Notes: a model not told the origin generated them from the letters alone. 57,920 bases of DNA from CANKHJ01 sp035556495 (GCA_035556495.1 DATMEW010000053.1:1-57920); one strand, 5' to 3'; counted from the first letter of the stretch, positions 8,105-18,042 are shown. Numbers and translations are program-made.

Positions 8105-9454
8105 TCAATGCAGGACATCGGCGATATAGGTAGCGACGCCTGACAGCACTTGCTCCCGATGTGCAAAGCCGGCTATTTGCAGACCGAGCGGCAAACCGTC
8201 TACCGTCAGGAGCGGCAGGGAGAGCGACGGCGCCCGGATGGTCGTGAAGGGAACAGCGAATGCCGGATCGCCGGACGAGCTCAACCCGACTGGTGCCGCT
8301 CCCAGAGCCGACAACGTTACATAGGCATCGATTTCCGACGCCAACATCGCATAGGCGGCGCTCATCTGATCACGACGCAGCAGCAACTGCGCGTAATCTT
8401 CCCGGCTCATCCGCGCTGCCGTATCGATCCGTTCCTGCATCGCGGAACTGAAGTTCGCCGGATCGCGCTCGCTGATCTCGCCATAAGGCCACACAGCCTC
8501 ATAGGCGCAGATTTGCCTCGCCACCTCTCGCGCGTCGCGGATGATCTCCTCCAGATAAGCAACAAGCGCCGATGTTCGACGAGTCAGAAACCGCACTCCC
8601 GCCGCAGACAACCGGCCGATCGCTATTTCAAACTGGTCCTTGGCGGCGCTGTCCGCAGACGCCCAACCCGCAGTTTCGAGAATCGCAAGAGCGCGTGGCC
8701 GGATGGCGGGACTGACGAAAGGCCCGCCCTGGAACGGCAGATATCCCGGATCGCCACCGACAAATTCTGCGATCGCGTGGCAGACGAGATAAGCCGACTC
8801 CAAACGCGACGACAATGTCCCAATGCAGTTCTGACTGTAGATGTCACCGCTCGCCGCGCGGTTCAGCGAGCCATAGGTCGGCTTGAAGCCGAAAACCCCG
8901 CAAAAGCTCGCTGGACGGATGATCGAACCAATGACCTGCGTGCCGAGTGCGACCGGCAGCATGCCGGAGGCAACCGCCGCTGCCGGACCGCTTGACGATC
9001 CGCCGGGCGTCCGAGACAGGTCATGCGGATTCCGCGTCGCGGCAGTGACGACGCTGCCGGCAAATTCCGTGGTCGTGAGCTTACCGACTATCACCGCGCC
9101 GGCGCGGCGAAGCGCGTAGGCTGCGGCGGAATCGCGGCCGCCGCACCATCCGGTAAAGAGAGGACTACCGAAACCCGTCGGCATGTCCCGCGTTTCGAGA
9201 TTATCCTTCAGACCGACGGGCAGCCCGTCGACCAGCGACGCAGGCCTCCCCGACCGGTATCGTTTCGTCGCAGCATCGGCCGATTGCCGTGCCTGATCGA
9301 CGGCCAGCGTAACAAATGCGCCGATGCTTTTATCGCGGTCGGCGATGCGTTCGAGGTAAACTTCGAGCAGTTCCCGCGGGTCGGCGCTTCCGTCGAGAAA
9401 CGCCTCGCGCAGCACCAGGAACGATTTGGTGCCAGCGGCAAATTCCTGAATCAT
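8105..9454 (-). CDS. Amidase (amidase-signature family)
   Basis: About 449 residues of the amidase-signature superfamily, which hydrolyses amide bonds with a Ser-cisSer-Lys triad. The Lys lies in GLPVGLKDN, the Gly/Ser-rich signature is GGSSSGPAAAVASG, and the nucleophile Ser is in GTQVIGSIIRPAS; all are present, followed by FGFKPTYG. A TTG ten codons upstream of the ATG at 9454 is an alternative start. The nitrilase gene lies immediately upstream on the same strand, so a nitrile or diamide could be processed through nitrilase/amidase steps. Substrate specificity cannot be inferred. The protein has no signal peptide and is cytosolic. Confidence 0.9.
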   Translation of the reverse strand: MIQEFAAGTKSFLVLREAFLDGSADPRELLEVYLERIADRDKSIGAFVTLAVDQARQSADAATKRYRSGRPASLVDGLPVGLKDNLETRDMPTGFGSPLFTGWCGGRDSAAAYALRRAGAVIVGKLTTTEFAGSVVTAATRNPHDLSRTPGGSSSGPAAAVASGMLPVALGTQVIGSIIRPASFCGVFGFKPTYGSLNRAASGDIYSQNCIGTLSSRLESAYLVCHAIAEFVGGDPGYLPFQGGPFVSPAIRPRALAILETAGWASADSAAKDQFEIAIGRLSAAGVRFLTRRTSALVAYLEEIIRDAREVARQICAYEAVWPYGEISERDPANFSSAMQERIDTAARMSREDYAQLLLRRDQMSAAYAMLASEIDAYVTLSALGAAPVGLSSSGDPAFAVPFTTIRAPSLSLPLLTVDGLPLGLQIAGFAHREQVLSGVATYIADVLH

Positions 9455-9496
9455 CGGCGCGTCCGTTTGCTGACGCCTGAACAATCTCCGCCGTGC

Positions 9497-10495
9497 TTAC
9501 GCCTTGCCGTCGGGTTCGGATGGCGCTTCCGACGGTGTCTCGGATGTGTGGCTATCGCCATCGATCCAGGTCACAGCCGGCGTCGGACGCCGATTGACGA
9601 CGAGCTGGAACACATCGGAGCGCGAATAATGACCGGTGACGTCGAAATCAAATTTCGCGCGTGGAATTTCATCGAGGTCGATATCGGCATAGAGGATGCC
9701 CTCCTTGCCTTCCAGCGGACCGGCGATGATCTCTCCCATCGGATTGACGATCGCGCTGCGGCCGGGCGTCACCACGTCCTGCATATCGGCCAGCTCGGGC
9801 AGTTTCAGCCAACGTTCAGGATACATATCCTTCGATACGAACTGATTGCAGGACAGGACAAAGCAGCGCCCCTCATAAGCGACATGCCGGATGGTCGCGA
9901 GCCAGATGTCGCGAGCATCGGCGGTCGGCATCAGCAGCAATTGCACGCCCTGCGCATACATCGCCATGCGCGCCAGCGGCATATAGTTTTCCCAGCAGAT
10001 GAGTGCACCCGCCCGCCCCGCCGGCGTCTGGAACACCGGCATCGTGCTACCATCACCCTCTGACCAGATGAGCCGCTCCGAGCCGGTCGGCTTGAGCTTG
10101 CGGTGCTTGCCGACGAGCTCGCCGGAGGGAGAGAAGAACAACACGGTGCAATAAAGCGATCCGCCGGAGAACGTGCTGTCGCGCTCGATCACGCCGACGG
10201 CGACGAAGGCCTTTGCCGCGCGGGCCGCGTTGCCGATCGCAACGGTCGAAGCGCTTGGCACCTCGACCGCGGAATCCCAATATTCCTGGAAGAGCTTACG
10301 GCCGTCGGCCGACCGGCTGCCGACAACGGCGCCGTAAGCGAGGCCTCTCGGGTAACCCGAGATCAGAGCTTCCGGAAACAGGATGAGTTCTGCGCCCTCG
10401 CCCGCAGCCTCCCGGATCAGGGAAACGACTTTCTCCACCGTCCGGTCCCGATCCGAGAGAACGGAGGCCGTCTGGACAACTGCAACCTTGCTCAT
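9497..10495 (-). CDS. Nitrilase / carbon-nitrogen hydrolase
   Basis: A 332-residue member of the CN-hydrolase superfamily. The Glu-Lys-Cys triad is visible: Glu in LILFPEALISGYP, Lys in VGKHRKLKPT and Cys in ALICWENYMPLAR. The CWEN context and the length (330-350) favour true nitrilases over amidases or ureidopropionases. It would convert a nitrile to a carboxylate and ammonia in the cytosol. The ATG at 10495 begins the canonical first strand (SKVAVVQTASVL). It sits upstream of the amidase gene and divergently from the deacetylase gene, in the same catabolic cluster. Confidence 0.92.
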   Translation of the reverse strand: MSKVAVVQTASVLSDRDRTVEKVVSLIREAAGEGAELILFPEALISGYPRGLAYGAVVGSRSADGRKLFQEYWDSAVEVPSASTVAIGNAARAAKAFVAVGVIERDSTFSGGSLYCTVLFFSPSGELVGKHRKLKPTGSERLIWSEGDGSTMPVFQTPAGRAGALICWENYMPLARMAMYAQGVQLLLMPTADARDIWLATIRHVAYEGRCFVLSCNQFVSKDMYPERWLKLPELADMQDVVTPGRSAIVNPMGEIIAGPLEGKEGILYADIDLDEIPRAKFDFDVTGHYSRSDVFQLVVNRRPTPAVTWIDGDSHTSETPSEAPSEPDGKA

Positions 10496-10712
10496 TTATT
10501 CCGCTCGTCAAACATGCCACCGCGCCACTTGCACGTTACCGCTCAAATATTCCGCCATCACCTTATTTTTGCGAAACCGTTTTACTCACGCGGAACGCAT
10601 TTCATCAAAATCGCGGATCCGTCCCACGGATCGGGGCGGATAGAGATGGCGTTCACCGGTGCCGCTGCTAGGCTATCTCACCCTGTTGATCATTGAACCT
10701 GCAAAACGTCCC

Positions 10713-11606
10713 ATGATCCCGGCTCCGTACGGACCCTTCAAATTCAGCACCATCGATCGGCGCAAGCCGCTGGTTTGGCCCAACCACGCCAGGATTGCCG
10801 TCTGGGTCATCCTGAACGTTGAATTCTATCCACTCGACCGGGCGATGCCTGGCGATTCCGCCGAGCGACCGAAAGCCAATGACGGCGGGCCGAATGTTCG
10901 GGCCTGGAGCCAGCGCGACTATGGCAATCGGGTAGGGTTTACCCGCCTGCGCGATCTTCTGGTGAATTCCGGTTTTCCCGGCACGGTCGCGCTGAATTCG
11001 TCGATCTGCGATCAACACCCCCAGATCGTCGAGGACTGCGTCAGCAGCGGCTGGGAGTTGATGGGGCACGGCCGCACCAACCTGACCCGGCTGAACGACC
11101 TGCCACCGGGGGAAGAGCGGCAGGAAATCCTTGCCGTGACCGAACGCATTCAACGCGCATCGGGGCAGAAGCCGTGCGGCTGGCTTGGCGTCGCGCTGGA
11201 CCAGACCTGGGACACGCTCGACCATCTCGCCGATGCCGGCTACAGCTATGTGGCGGACTGGGTGAATGACGACCAGCCTTATGACATGGCGGCCGGCGAG
11301 CGCCGGATCGTATCAGTCCCTTACACCTATGAGCTGAACGATATTTCAGCAATCATACGGTCGAAATACACGCCGGTGGAGTTCGAGCGCATGATCAAGG
11401 ATCAGTTCGACGTTCTTTACGAAGAAGGGAAAGAGTCGGGCCGCGTGATGGCGATTGCGCTCCATCCCTATATCATGGGTCAGCCGCACCGCATTCCCGC
11501 GCTGGCGCGGGCGCTCTCCTATATCAACCGCTTCGAAGGCGTCTGGAAGACAACGGGGTCCGCAATCGCAGACCACTTCATCACACAGCGCAGCGCCATG
11601 GACTGA
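10713..11606 (+). CDS. Polysaccharide deacetylase / PuuE-allantoinase-like protein
   Basis: About 297 residues with a NodB-like fold. The sequence resembles the PuuE-type allantoinase and peptidoglycan-deacetylase-like branch rather than chitin deacetylases: RIAVWVILNVEFYP replaces the usual TFDDG strand, ALNSSICDQHPQIVE follows, and MGHGRTN supplies His residues. It is thus a plausible cyclic-amide or amide hydrolase acting on carbon-nitrogen bonds. The start at 10713 (MIPAPYGPFKF) is preferred to an ATG 18 codons earlier, which adds an unrelated hydrophobic stretch. It is the only plus-strand gene in the cluster and is transcribed divergently from the nitrilase gene. Confidence 0.8.
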   Translation: MIPAPYGPFKFSTIDRRKPLVWPNHARIAVWVILNVEFYPLDRAMPGDSAERPKANDGGPNVRAWSQRDYGNRVGFTRLRDLLVNSGFPGTVALNSSICDQHPQIVEDCVSSGWELMGHGRTNLTRLNDLPPGEERQEILAVTERIQRASGQKPCGWLGVALDQTWDTLDHLADAGYSYVADWVNDDQPYDMAAGERRIVSVPYTYELNDISAIIRSKYTPVEFERMIKDQFDVLYEEGKESGRVMAIALHPYIMGQPHRIPALARALSYINRFEGVWKTTGSAIADHFITQRSAMD

Positions 11607-11739
11607 CCGACCTTCTCAGCCGTCTCCCGTGCCCGGACCTGTTGAAGCATCCATCGTCTCAAAGACGGTGGAATCGCCGGAGCCTGCCGGATCTGCTTGA
11701 CAGCGCGCTCGCTGGAGCCTCTCCCGAGCCCCAGATTTT

Positions 11740-12684
11740 CTAGGCCGCGTTGCGCAAATTGCGGAGAACGCACTCGGCGCCGACGAGATCCTGAAAGCCC
11801 AGACCGGTCGAATCGAAGATGACGATGTCGTCGTTCGACTGCCGGCCGATATCCGCTCCCGACACGATCTCACCCAACTGCTGAACACGCGGCGCACGCT
11901 TCCATTCGGTACGCCATTGCATCTCGCCGATCTCGACACATTGCTTCTCGCTGTCGGCGACCAGCAAATTCGCCTGCTCGACGATGGCGCTGCCCAATTC
12001 CTTCTTGCCGATTGCGTCGCTGCCCATGGCAACCAGCAGTGTGCCGGGATTGAGTCGTTCACTGGTAAGGACCGGCTCGCGCGCCGGCGTCGCCGTCACG
12101 ACGATCGGAGCTTCGGCGGCAGATTGCGTATCGACCGTCGAGGCTGGCACCTCCAGACGCTGCTCGATTTTCCGGCACAATTCGTCGGCACGCTCCTTAT
12201 TTCGGCCAGCCACCTTGACCGACCGCAGCTTCGTCACCGAAGCGATGGCGGCGGCATGCCAATAAGCTTGTGTACCGGTGCCGATGATGCCCAACTCGTC
12301 GGCATCCTTGCGAGCCAGAGTCTGAACGGCAACCGCACTGGCGCCAGCCGTCCGCATATTCGTGACATGGCCGGCATCGTAGATGAAGGCTTCGAACCTG
12401 CCGTTCAGCCGGTTGATCACCACCAGCGCGCCGTCTCTGGTCGGCAGCCCGATATTCGGGTTGTCATAATAGCAGGTGACCAGCTTCGTGCAGACGAATG
12501 GTCCGCCAGATATCCAGCCGGATTTGATATGAATCTCACCATTCAATTCGGCGAAATCGATATTGGAGAGCGGCGCTACCTGTGCATTGCCGCGGGAAAA
12601 CGCCACGAAATTTTCGGACAAAGCCGGAATCAGATCCGAAAACAGCAATACCGACTTCACCTCCTCCGGCGTCACAACTCTCAT
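11740..12684 (-). CDS. Ornithine cyclodeaminase / mu-crystallin family protein
   Basis: A 314-residue NAD(P)-dependent enzyme of the OCD/mu-crystallin family. Members include ornithine and lysine cyclodeaminases, ketimine reductases and alanine dehydrogenases. The Rossmann-type dinucleotide site is seen in ELGIIGTGTQAYWHAAAI, and the substrate-side region in HIKSGWI and TNMRTAGASAVAV. It follows the ACMSD-like gene by 13 nt on the same strand. Its presence beside a RidA-bearing operon fits imine or cyclic amino acid chemistry. The exact reaction cannot be assigned. Confidence 0.87.
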   Translation of the reverse strand: MRVVTPEEVKSVLLFSDLIPALSENFVAFSRGNAQVAPLSNIDFAELNGEIHIKSGWISGGPFVCTKLVTCYYDNPNIGLPTRDGALVVINRLNGRFEAFIYDAGHVTNMRTAGASAVAVQTLARKDADELGIIGTGTQAYWHAAAIASVTKLRSVKVAGRNKERADELCRKIEQRLEVPASTVDTQSAAEAPIVVTATPAREPVLTSERLNPGTLLVAMGSDAIGKKELGSAIVEQANLLVADSEKQCVEIGEMQWRTEWKRAPRVQQLGEIVSGADIGRQSNDDIVIFDSTGLGFQDLVGAECVLRNLRNAA

Positions 12685-12697
12685 GTGTGTCTCATTC

Positions 12698-13699
12698 TCA
12701 CAATTTCAGGAATTCGGTGGCCGAGCGATACAAGATGTCGTCGCGTTCGGATGCCGAGAGATTGGCGGCCTCAAGCTCCTTGATTGGCTCTGCGACGCCC
12801 ATGTCAAAGGGATAGTCGCTTCCCAGCATGATCCTGTCGCTGCCGACAGCGGCGATCATCTGGCGCAACGTCTCCGCTGAATGCGTGATGTTGTCGAAAT
12901 AGAGCCGTCTGAGATAGCTGCTCGGCAAACCGGCGCCGCCGGTCTTCATCTCCGGCCGGACCCGATATCCGTGATCGATACGGGGCAGCAACGGGAGGAA
13001 ATTTCCACCGCCGTGCGCGAAACCGACCCGAAGCGTCTTGCGCCGGTCCAGCACGCCGCCGACGATCAGCCGCGCGATGCTCAACGACGTCTCCGCCGGC
13101 AAGGCCACCATGTGGGGCAGATAGTAGCGCCGGATCTGATCTTCGCCGAAGCCATCCCACGGATGGACGAAGACTGCCATATCCAGCGCTTCGGCCGCGG
13201 TCAGAATCTCTTCATAGGCTGCGTCGTCGGGATAAAGACCGTTGACGTTCGTGCCGATCTCGACGCATTTGAAGCCGATCTTCTTGACCCGCTCCAGTTC
13301 CGCGATAGCAAATTTTGGCGACTGCATCGCAACCGTCGCCGCGCCGATGAAGCGGTCCGGATAATCGGAAACGACGCGGGCAATGTAGTCGTTCTGGATC
13401 GCCGCGAAGCGTGCAGTCGCTTCCGGCGCGCCCCAATAGCAGAACAGAACGGGGACCGGCGAGATGAGCTGGCGTCCGATCCCGGTCTTGTCCATATCGG
13501 CAATACGCGTCACCGGCGCGAAACACTGATCGGTGACTTTCCGGAACTCCCGTTCGCCAAGCATGATGGTAGCCTGACAGGTGCTATGCTGCTTCAGGCT
13601 CGGCCATCCGGCTATTCCGAACTCGCTCGCCAGATCTTCCCATCCAGGCGGCAGGATATGCGTATGAACATCAATCGGCGAGCAACCGCATATCGTCAT
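12698..13699 (-). CDS. Amidohydrolase family protein, ACMSD/gamma-resorcylate decarboxylase type
   Basis: A 333-residue TIM-barrel amidohydrolase. The N-terminal metal-binding IDVHTHILP (HxH), FAHGGGNFLPLLPR in the middle and the terminal LGSDYPFDMG with its catalytic Asp are hallmarks of the ACMSD-like Amidohydro_2 group, which decarboxylates or hydrates aromatic acids. The start at 13699 (MTICGCSPID) is chosen because the preceding 11 residues of the longer frame are not conserved-looking. It heads the pair with the OCD-like gene and lies next to the IclR gene, consistent with an IclR-controlled aromatic or heterocyclic catabolic pathway. Confidence 0.88.
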   Translation of the reverse strand: MTICGCSPIDVHTHILPPGWEDLASEFGIAGWPSLKQHSTCQATIMLGEREFRKVTDQCFAPVTRIADMDKTGIGRQLISPVPVLFCYWGAPEATARFAAIQNDYIARVVSDYPDRFIGAATVAMQSPKFAIAELERVKKIGFKCVEIGTNVNGLYPDDAAYEEILTAAEALDMAVFVHPWDGFGEDQIRRYYLPHMVALPAETSLSIARLIVGGVLDRRKTLRVGFAHGGGNFLPLLPRIDHGYRVRPEMKTGGAGLPSSYLRRLYFDNITHSAETLRQMIAAVGSDRIMLGSDYPFDMGVAEPIKELEAANLSASERDDILYRSATEFLKL

Positions 13700-13922
13700 G
13701 GATGCATCCTTGTCGAAGGATCCCTGCGCCAAAGATCTGCCGGCCTGTCAGACCGCTAGAACGGCGATACTTGTATCAATTCGCAAGCGGAGCGGCGGCG
13801 ATTTCGAATAAACGCATTGCCCATTATGCAAAGATTCCCGTGACGCCCGGAGGAAGCTCATCGCGACACGCCCGAGCGGAGACGCAAGTCCCGCGCCGGC
13901 ACAAGCGGCAGAATGGCAAAGA

Positions 13923-14672
13923 TTATTTCAGGCCGCTAAACTTGACCGCCGCCGCTTTCAGGGCCCGGGCGGGCTTCCCGTCCTCCGACGTATCGAAGCG
14001 CTCGGTGCTGGCGAATGCAGACAGCACGGCGACGAAGGCGCCATGCGCATCGAACAGAGGCACGGCGATACCGCTCACCGCCGGCAACAAATGCCCCGAA
14101 TGTGCAGCGAATTTCGCCTCGCGGATTTTCTGCAGCTTGAGCGCCGTCTCGCGCACACTCCCGACGCCGATTGGCCCCCTGCCCTCGGCTTTCTCGCGCT
14201 GGATGATCGGCCGCAACACCGCCTTCGGCATATTGGCTGCGAAGATCCAGCCGATGGCGGTCCTGAACAGGGGAAGCGTTGCGCCAACGCGCATGGTCAG
14301 AATAATCGGCTTCCGGCTCTCCTCGACCGATACGATGACCGGACCATGCGTACCCCAGACGGCGAGCACCACCGATTCATCGAGCCGGTCGCGAACCGCA
14401 CATTGCAGATCGCGGGCGGTCGCCAGAAAATTCCACCGGCCGATCGCGGCAATGCCGAGTTGGAAGCCGAAGGCACCGATGTCGTATTTCTTCGTAGCGT
14501 CGTCCTGATCGACCAGACCGAGTCGCTTGTAGCTTGCGAGATAGCGGTGCGCGGCGCTGGGCGACAGGCGGGCCTTCGCGGCAAGGTCCGATAGCGAGAG
14601 CGATACGCCGGAGTGGATCAGAACCTCCAGCAGCCGCCCTCCTACCTCGATCGACTTTATTCCGCTTTGCAC
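13923..14672 (-). CDS. IclR-family transcriptional regulator
   Basis: A 249-residue regulator with an N-terminal winged HTH (IEVGGRLLEVLIHSG, then LSLSDLAAKARLSPSAAHRYLASYKRLGL split over two helices) and a C-terminal IclR effector domain ending in FVAVLSAFASTERF. GTG at 14672 is the start. IclR proteins usually control adjacent catabolic operons in response to aromatic or organic acid ligands. Position 220 nt upstream of the amidohydrolase-OCD pair, on the same strand, suggests it regulates this cluster. Confidence 0.9.
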   Translation of the reverse strand: MQSGIKSIEVGGRLLEVLIHSGVSLSLSDLAAKARLSPSAAHRYLASYKRLGLVDQDDATKKYDIGAFGFQLGIAAIGRWNFLATARDLQCAVRDRLDESVVLAVWGTHGPVIVSVEESRKPIILTMRVGATLPLFRTAIGWIFAANMPKAVLRPIIQREKAEGRGPIGVGSVRETALKLQKIREAKFAAHSGHLLPAVSGIAVPLFDAHGAFVAVLSAFASTERFDTSEDGKPARALKAAAVKFSGLK

Positions 14673-14993
14673 GTCGCGTCAGCCGCCTGCCCTGGGAGAG
14701 TACTAGTAAATCCGACGGCGGAATCGGTCAACCAACCCAGGCGTCAACGGTTTTCCGGCGCTCTGGCATTCAGGCAGTTTCGGGTCACACGGCGAGGCCG
14801 TCTCCTTCTGGAGCCCGGACTTGGGAGCGTTTGCGCGAGTGAAGGTGTTCCATGAATGCCGCGGCATCTCGCGCGTTCAGCGCAGGCGGGTCGATCGCTT
14901 GATCTCCCAAGCGATGGTAGAGAAAGCCCCCTCGGCTTCGAGAAAACGACCGAACCACCGAAGCAGGCAGCGATAGTTCTGCACTCCGGACAA
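14673..14993. other. Intergenic stretch, no gene seen
   Basis: About 320 bases between the IclR start and the end of the outer-membrane protein gene. Several unsupported short frames are present; no motif, hairpin or promoter stands out. Confidence 0.5.
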
Positions 14994-15836
14994 CTAGAAG
15001 CGCCACGTTGCACCCAGAACCGGGCCGCTCAGACGCGTGTGGTAGACATGGCCGCCGCGATTGTAGTCAACCTCGAGAACCTTGTAGCCTGCCGACACGG
15101 AGAGGCGATCGCTGACGGTGTAATTGATGGTCGCAAGTGCCGACCACGTGAAGTCGGAGCCTGCTCCGAAGCCGCCAATGTCAGCCTGGGCTTGAACAGA
15201 TAGCCTCTCCGTCACCGGAAGGAATGCACGCAGCCCTGCAACCGGGTCCACCCAACCAAAACTCTCGCCGTGGGTGGCGGAGCGGATGCCGATGGCGGGG
15301 TGGCTTGCAGTGATCGTCACGTCATTCGAGATGTGCCAGAAGCGAATGCCGCCGAGTGCGTCGAGGGTAAATTGCGGCGTGTCGATGACGCGATAGCCAC
15401 CCTGCAATGTCGCCATGAGCTGTTTCGTATCGACCTTTGCGCCGACACTCGCGCCTGGCGGAATAATGACTCCCAAGCCAGGAATTTGCATCGCCGGCAG
15501 CGGACCAGCACCGTGGCCGTCGGAAGTGTCGACATACATCACATCACCCGAGAAGACAAAGCGGTGATAGCGACCCCACACATTGACAAAACCGCCGAAG
15601 TTGAGATCGTCCATGACGTCGGAGAACGGTTTCTTGACGCTGATCGTCGGACCGGAACGGAACGGCGATACGTTCCCGTTAAGGCCAGCAGCCCACATGT
15701 AGGGTGTTATCTGCAATGCCCAGGCCGGGCGTTCGGACGCAACCGATCTTTCGGGCAAGACCACTGCCATATCCGCAGCATTTGCCGCTTGCGCGCCGCT
15801 CAGACTTAACGCAACGATGAAAGCGAATCTTTTCAA
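14994..15836 (-). CDS. Outer-membrane beta-barrel protein (Omp25/porin-like)
   Basis: A 280-residue exported protein. A signal peptide (FAFIVALSLSGAQAANA-AD) leads into alternating beta-strand patterns (WALQITPYMWAAGLNG, ALATINYTVSDRLSVSAGYKVLEVDY), and the C-terminal aromatic residue (VLGATWRF) is the usual outer-membrane insertion signal. The length fits 8-12-strand barrels common in rhizobia. The start is TTG at 15836 with a good GAGGAAG ribosome-binding site. It is divergent from the exported Ntn hydrolase. A lipid or small-molecule channel or structural role is possible; no function is claimed. Confidence 0.82.
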   Translation of the reverse strand: MKRFAFIVALSLSGAQAANAADMAVVLPERSVASERPAWALQITPYMWAAGLNGNVSPFRSGPTISVKKPFSDVMDDLNFGGFVNVWGRYHRFVFSGDVMYVDTSDGHGAGPLPAMQIPGLGVIIPPGASVGAKVDTKQLMATLQGGYRVIDTPQFTLDALGGIRFWHISNDVTITASHPAIGIRSATHGESFGWVDPVAGLRAFLPVTERLSVQAQADIGGFGAGSDFTWSALATINYTVSDRLSVSAGYKVLEVDYNRGGHVYHTRLSGPVLGATWRF

Positions 15837-15946
15837 GGATCTTCCTCAAGGCAAAAAGTATGTTCTTGTGAATCTGTTTGTAACCGCCCTCTGCGAATAG
15901 AGAGAAGATCAATCAACAAATCAAGGCAGCCGACGGAAGGGAAATT

Positions 15947-17014
15947 ATGATGCTGAAAGAGCGCTCATTCACTGCTGTTTGTGCGGCCATACTCATGGGA
16001 ACGAGCATGCTGGCTGCACCGGTATCCGAGGCCTGTACGCGCTTTGTCTATCATGGCGCGAATGATGAAGTCATCACCGCACGTTCCATGGACTGGAAGC
16101 TCGATGTCGGCACCAACCTGTGGGTATTCCCGCGCGGCATGAAGCGGTCCGGTGAGGCTGGGCCGAATTCGATCGAATGGACGTCGAGATACGGCAGCGT
16201 CATTGCAACGGGCTACGATATATCGACCACGGACGGCATGAACGAGGCGGGGCTTGTCGCAAATGTACTGTGGCTGGTGGAATCTTCCTACCCCAAATAC
16301 GACGGCAAGAAGCCTGGCCTGACAATCGCGGCGTGGGCGCAATACGTGCTTGATAATTTCGCGACCGTGAAAGAGGCGGTGGATACCCTCGCCAAAGAGC
16401 CCTTCACTCTCGTTACGGACAACGTACCGGGTGAAAAGCGACTTGCCACCCTGCACCTCTCGCTCTCCGATGCCAACGGCGACAGCGCCATCATCGAATA
16501 TATTGACGGCAAGCAGGTCATTCACCACAGCCGCGACTATCAGGTGATGACCAATTCTCCGACCTTCGAGAAACAGCTTGCTCTGAACGAATACTGGAAA
16601 CAGATCGGCGGCACCGTCATGCTCCCAGGAACGAACCGGGCTTCTGATCGGTTCACGCGAGCCTCTTTCTATGTAAATGCGATCCCGAAGAGCGAAGACC
16701 CGGTTGAAGCGATCGCCAGCGCCTTCAGCGTGATCCGCAATGTATCGGTTCCATTCGGCATCACGACGCCGGATCAGCCCAACATATCCTCCACGCGTTG
16801 GCGCACCGTATCCGATCACAAGCGCAAGCTCTATTTCTTCGAGTCGGTGTTGACTCCGAATATATTCTGGGTCGACCTGACAAAAGTCGATTTCACAGAA
16901 AAGACAGGGAAGGTCATGAAACTCGACTTAGGGCCCAACCAGACGCACATCTACTCCGGCATGGCCAACCAGCAGTTCGAGGAAGCCACACCATTCAAAT
17001 TCCTTGGGCTGTGA
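15947..17014 (+). CDS. Exported linear amide C-N hydrolase, choloylglycine hydrolase family
   Basis: A 355-residue Ntn-hydrolase of the penicillin V acylase/bile-salt hydrolase family. A signal peptide (FTAVCAAILMGTSMLAAPVSEA) is followed directly by Cys in CTRFVYHG, which after cleavage would be the N-terminal nucleophile. Further family residues are ARSMDW (Arg and Asp near residue 50), DGMNEAGL and a VMTNSPTF segment (catalytic Asn). GGAAGGGAAA precedes the ATG at 15947. It probably acts in the periplasm on acyl amides such as N-acyl homoserine lactones, penicillin V or bile-salt analogues; which one cannot be told from sequence. Confidence 0.9.
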   Translation: MMLKERSFTAVCAAILMGTSMLAAPVSEACTRFVYHGANDEVITARSMDWKLDVGTNLWVFPRGMKRSGEAGPNSIEWTSRYGSVIATGYDISTTDGMNEAGLVANVLWLVESSYPKYDGKKPGLTIAAWAQYVLDNFATVKEAVDTLAKEPFTLVTDNVPGEKRLATLHLSLSDANGDSAIIEYIDGKQVIHHSRDYQVMTNSPTFEKQLALNEYWKQIGGTVMLPGTNRASDRFTRASFYVNAIPKSEDPVEAIASAFSVIRNVSVPFGITTPDQPNISSTRWRTVSDHKRKLYFFESVLTPNIFWVDLTKVDFTEKTGKVMKLDLGPNQTHIYSGMANQQFEEATPFKFLGL

Positions 17015-18042
17015 ACCAAGCACGGAGAAGTCGAGGGGCGTCTTCGCCCCTTGCTCCGTCGCAATGTTCGTCGGGAAGCGCTTCGATCCAGCGTACATTT
17101 GCTCAGCCTAGCCGATCAGGCCGAACCGCCGCATGGCACGAGTTCATGCAGCAGGGTTGCGTAGTAGCCCCCGGCGGCGCTTCCCGTTGGCGTATCATCA
17201 GACTGGCGGGAAGGTAGCATCTCGATGCAGTCGGCAGATGGAGTATAGCAGGCGCGATTGGTCGAATTGGCTCGCAACACTCGCGCTCGCATATTGACGG
17301 GCAGAGGAGCAGACAATCGGAAGCCGCCATTGCGGGCGATCTGCATCTCCCGGACATCCATCAAAACCCTCTATTTGAGCACGACCGCTTCGCGATCGGA
17401 CGGCTGCTCGGTCATTTGTCGCGAGGGAGGACGATCGACATCAACGCCCGGCAGGCGAAGATTTCGAGGCATGCGATCATCAAGAGAGGCTTCGGCTGAC
17501 TCGAAACGCAATCCGACAGCATCAGCTTCCTATTGGCTGACGCAGCACCAACCTGCAGCCCGGATGAAGACGCTCGGCCGCATCGAGCCGACGGGCGCCA
17601 CAGAAAAAAAGCCGTCCCGAGTTGGGTGAGCAGCATTCTGGCCATCTAACCCCGAGCTCTGGGGAGTGCGACGCCCGCACGATCTGTCCCGCAACTGGGT
17701 CATCTCGGCCGGCGTTCGGGGAAGGATCGTTACGATGCATCAACCGCAAGCAGGGCCAGCCAGTTCGTCACAAGGCGACGACAAGGGTGGCCAATCGCAC
17801 CGACGACGAGGGGCTGGGGGTTGAAAGGCTCGGGGCCGAAAGGCTTCGATTCAATGTTTTGGTTTTGGGGACGGTCGACATCGGCTGTGCCGCATTCCCG
17901 CAAAGGGGCGGAAACGCGCCGGATCGACCTGTGCGCCGGATCCCGACATTTGTCCCCGCCCTATCGCCGGGGCGTTCTGGACAGGGCGGAATCCAGCCTC
18001 TATAACCCGCCCGCTCACCTTGCCCGCAACCGCGGGTCCGGC
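17015..18042. other. 1-kb region without a convincing gene upstream of tRNA-Phe
   Basis: After the terminator hairpin at 17022-17059 no frame has both a ribosome-binding site and protein-like composition. One short plus-strand stretch around 17365-17500 reads like a fragment (FEHDRFAIGRLLGHL...), possibly a remnant of a lost gene, but it has no start. The rest looks non-coding and probably includes the tRNA promoter close to 18043. Confidence 0.5.
17022..17059 (+). terminator. Bipartite hairpin terminator after the Ntn hydrolase
   Basis: Nested inverted repeats: the outer arms ACGGAG / CTCCGT enclose an inner GGGGCG-tctt-CGCCCC stem, starting 8 nt after the hydrolase stop. No long U-run follows, so termination is inferred from the stable structure and position. 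Confidence 0.55.

Noticed and set aside
17258..17645. Frames in the 1-kb region before tRNA-Phe
   Set aside because: Ser/Arg-rich composition without start signals. One short stretch may be a gene remnant but cannot be assigned.
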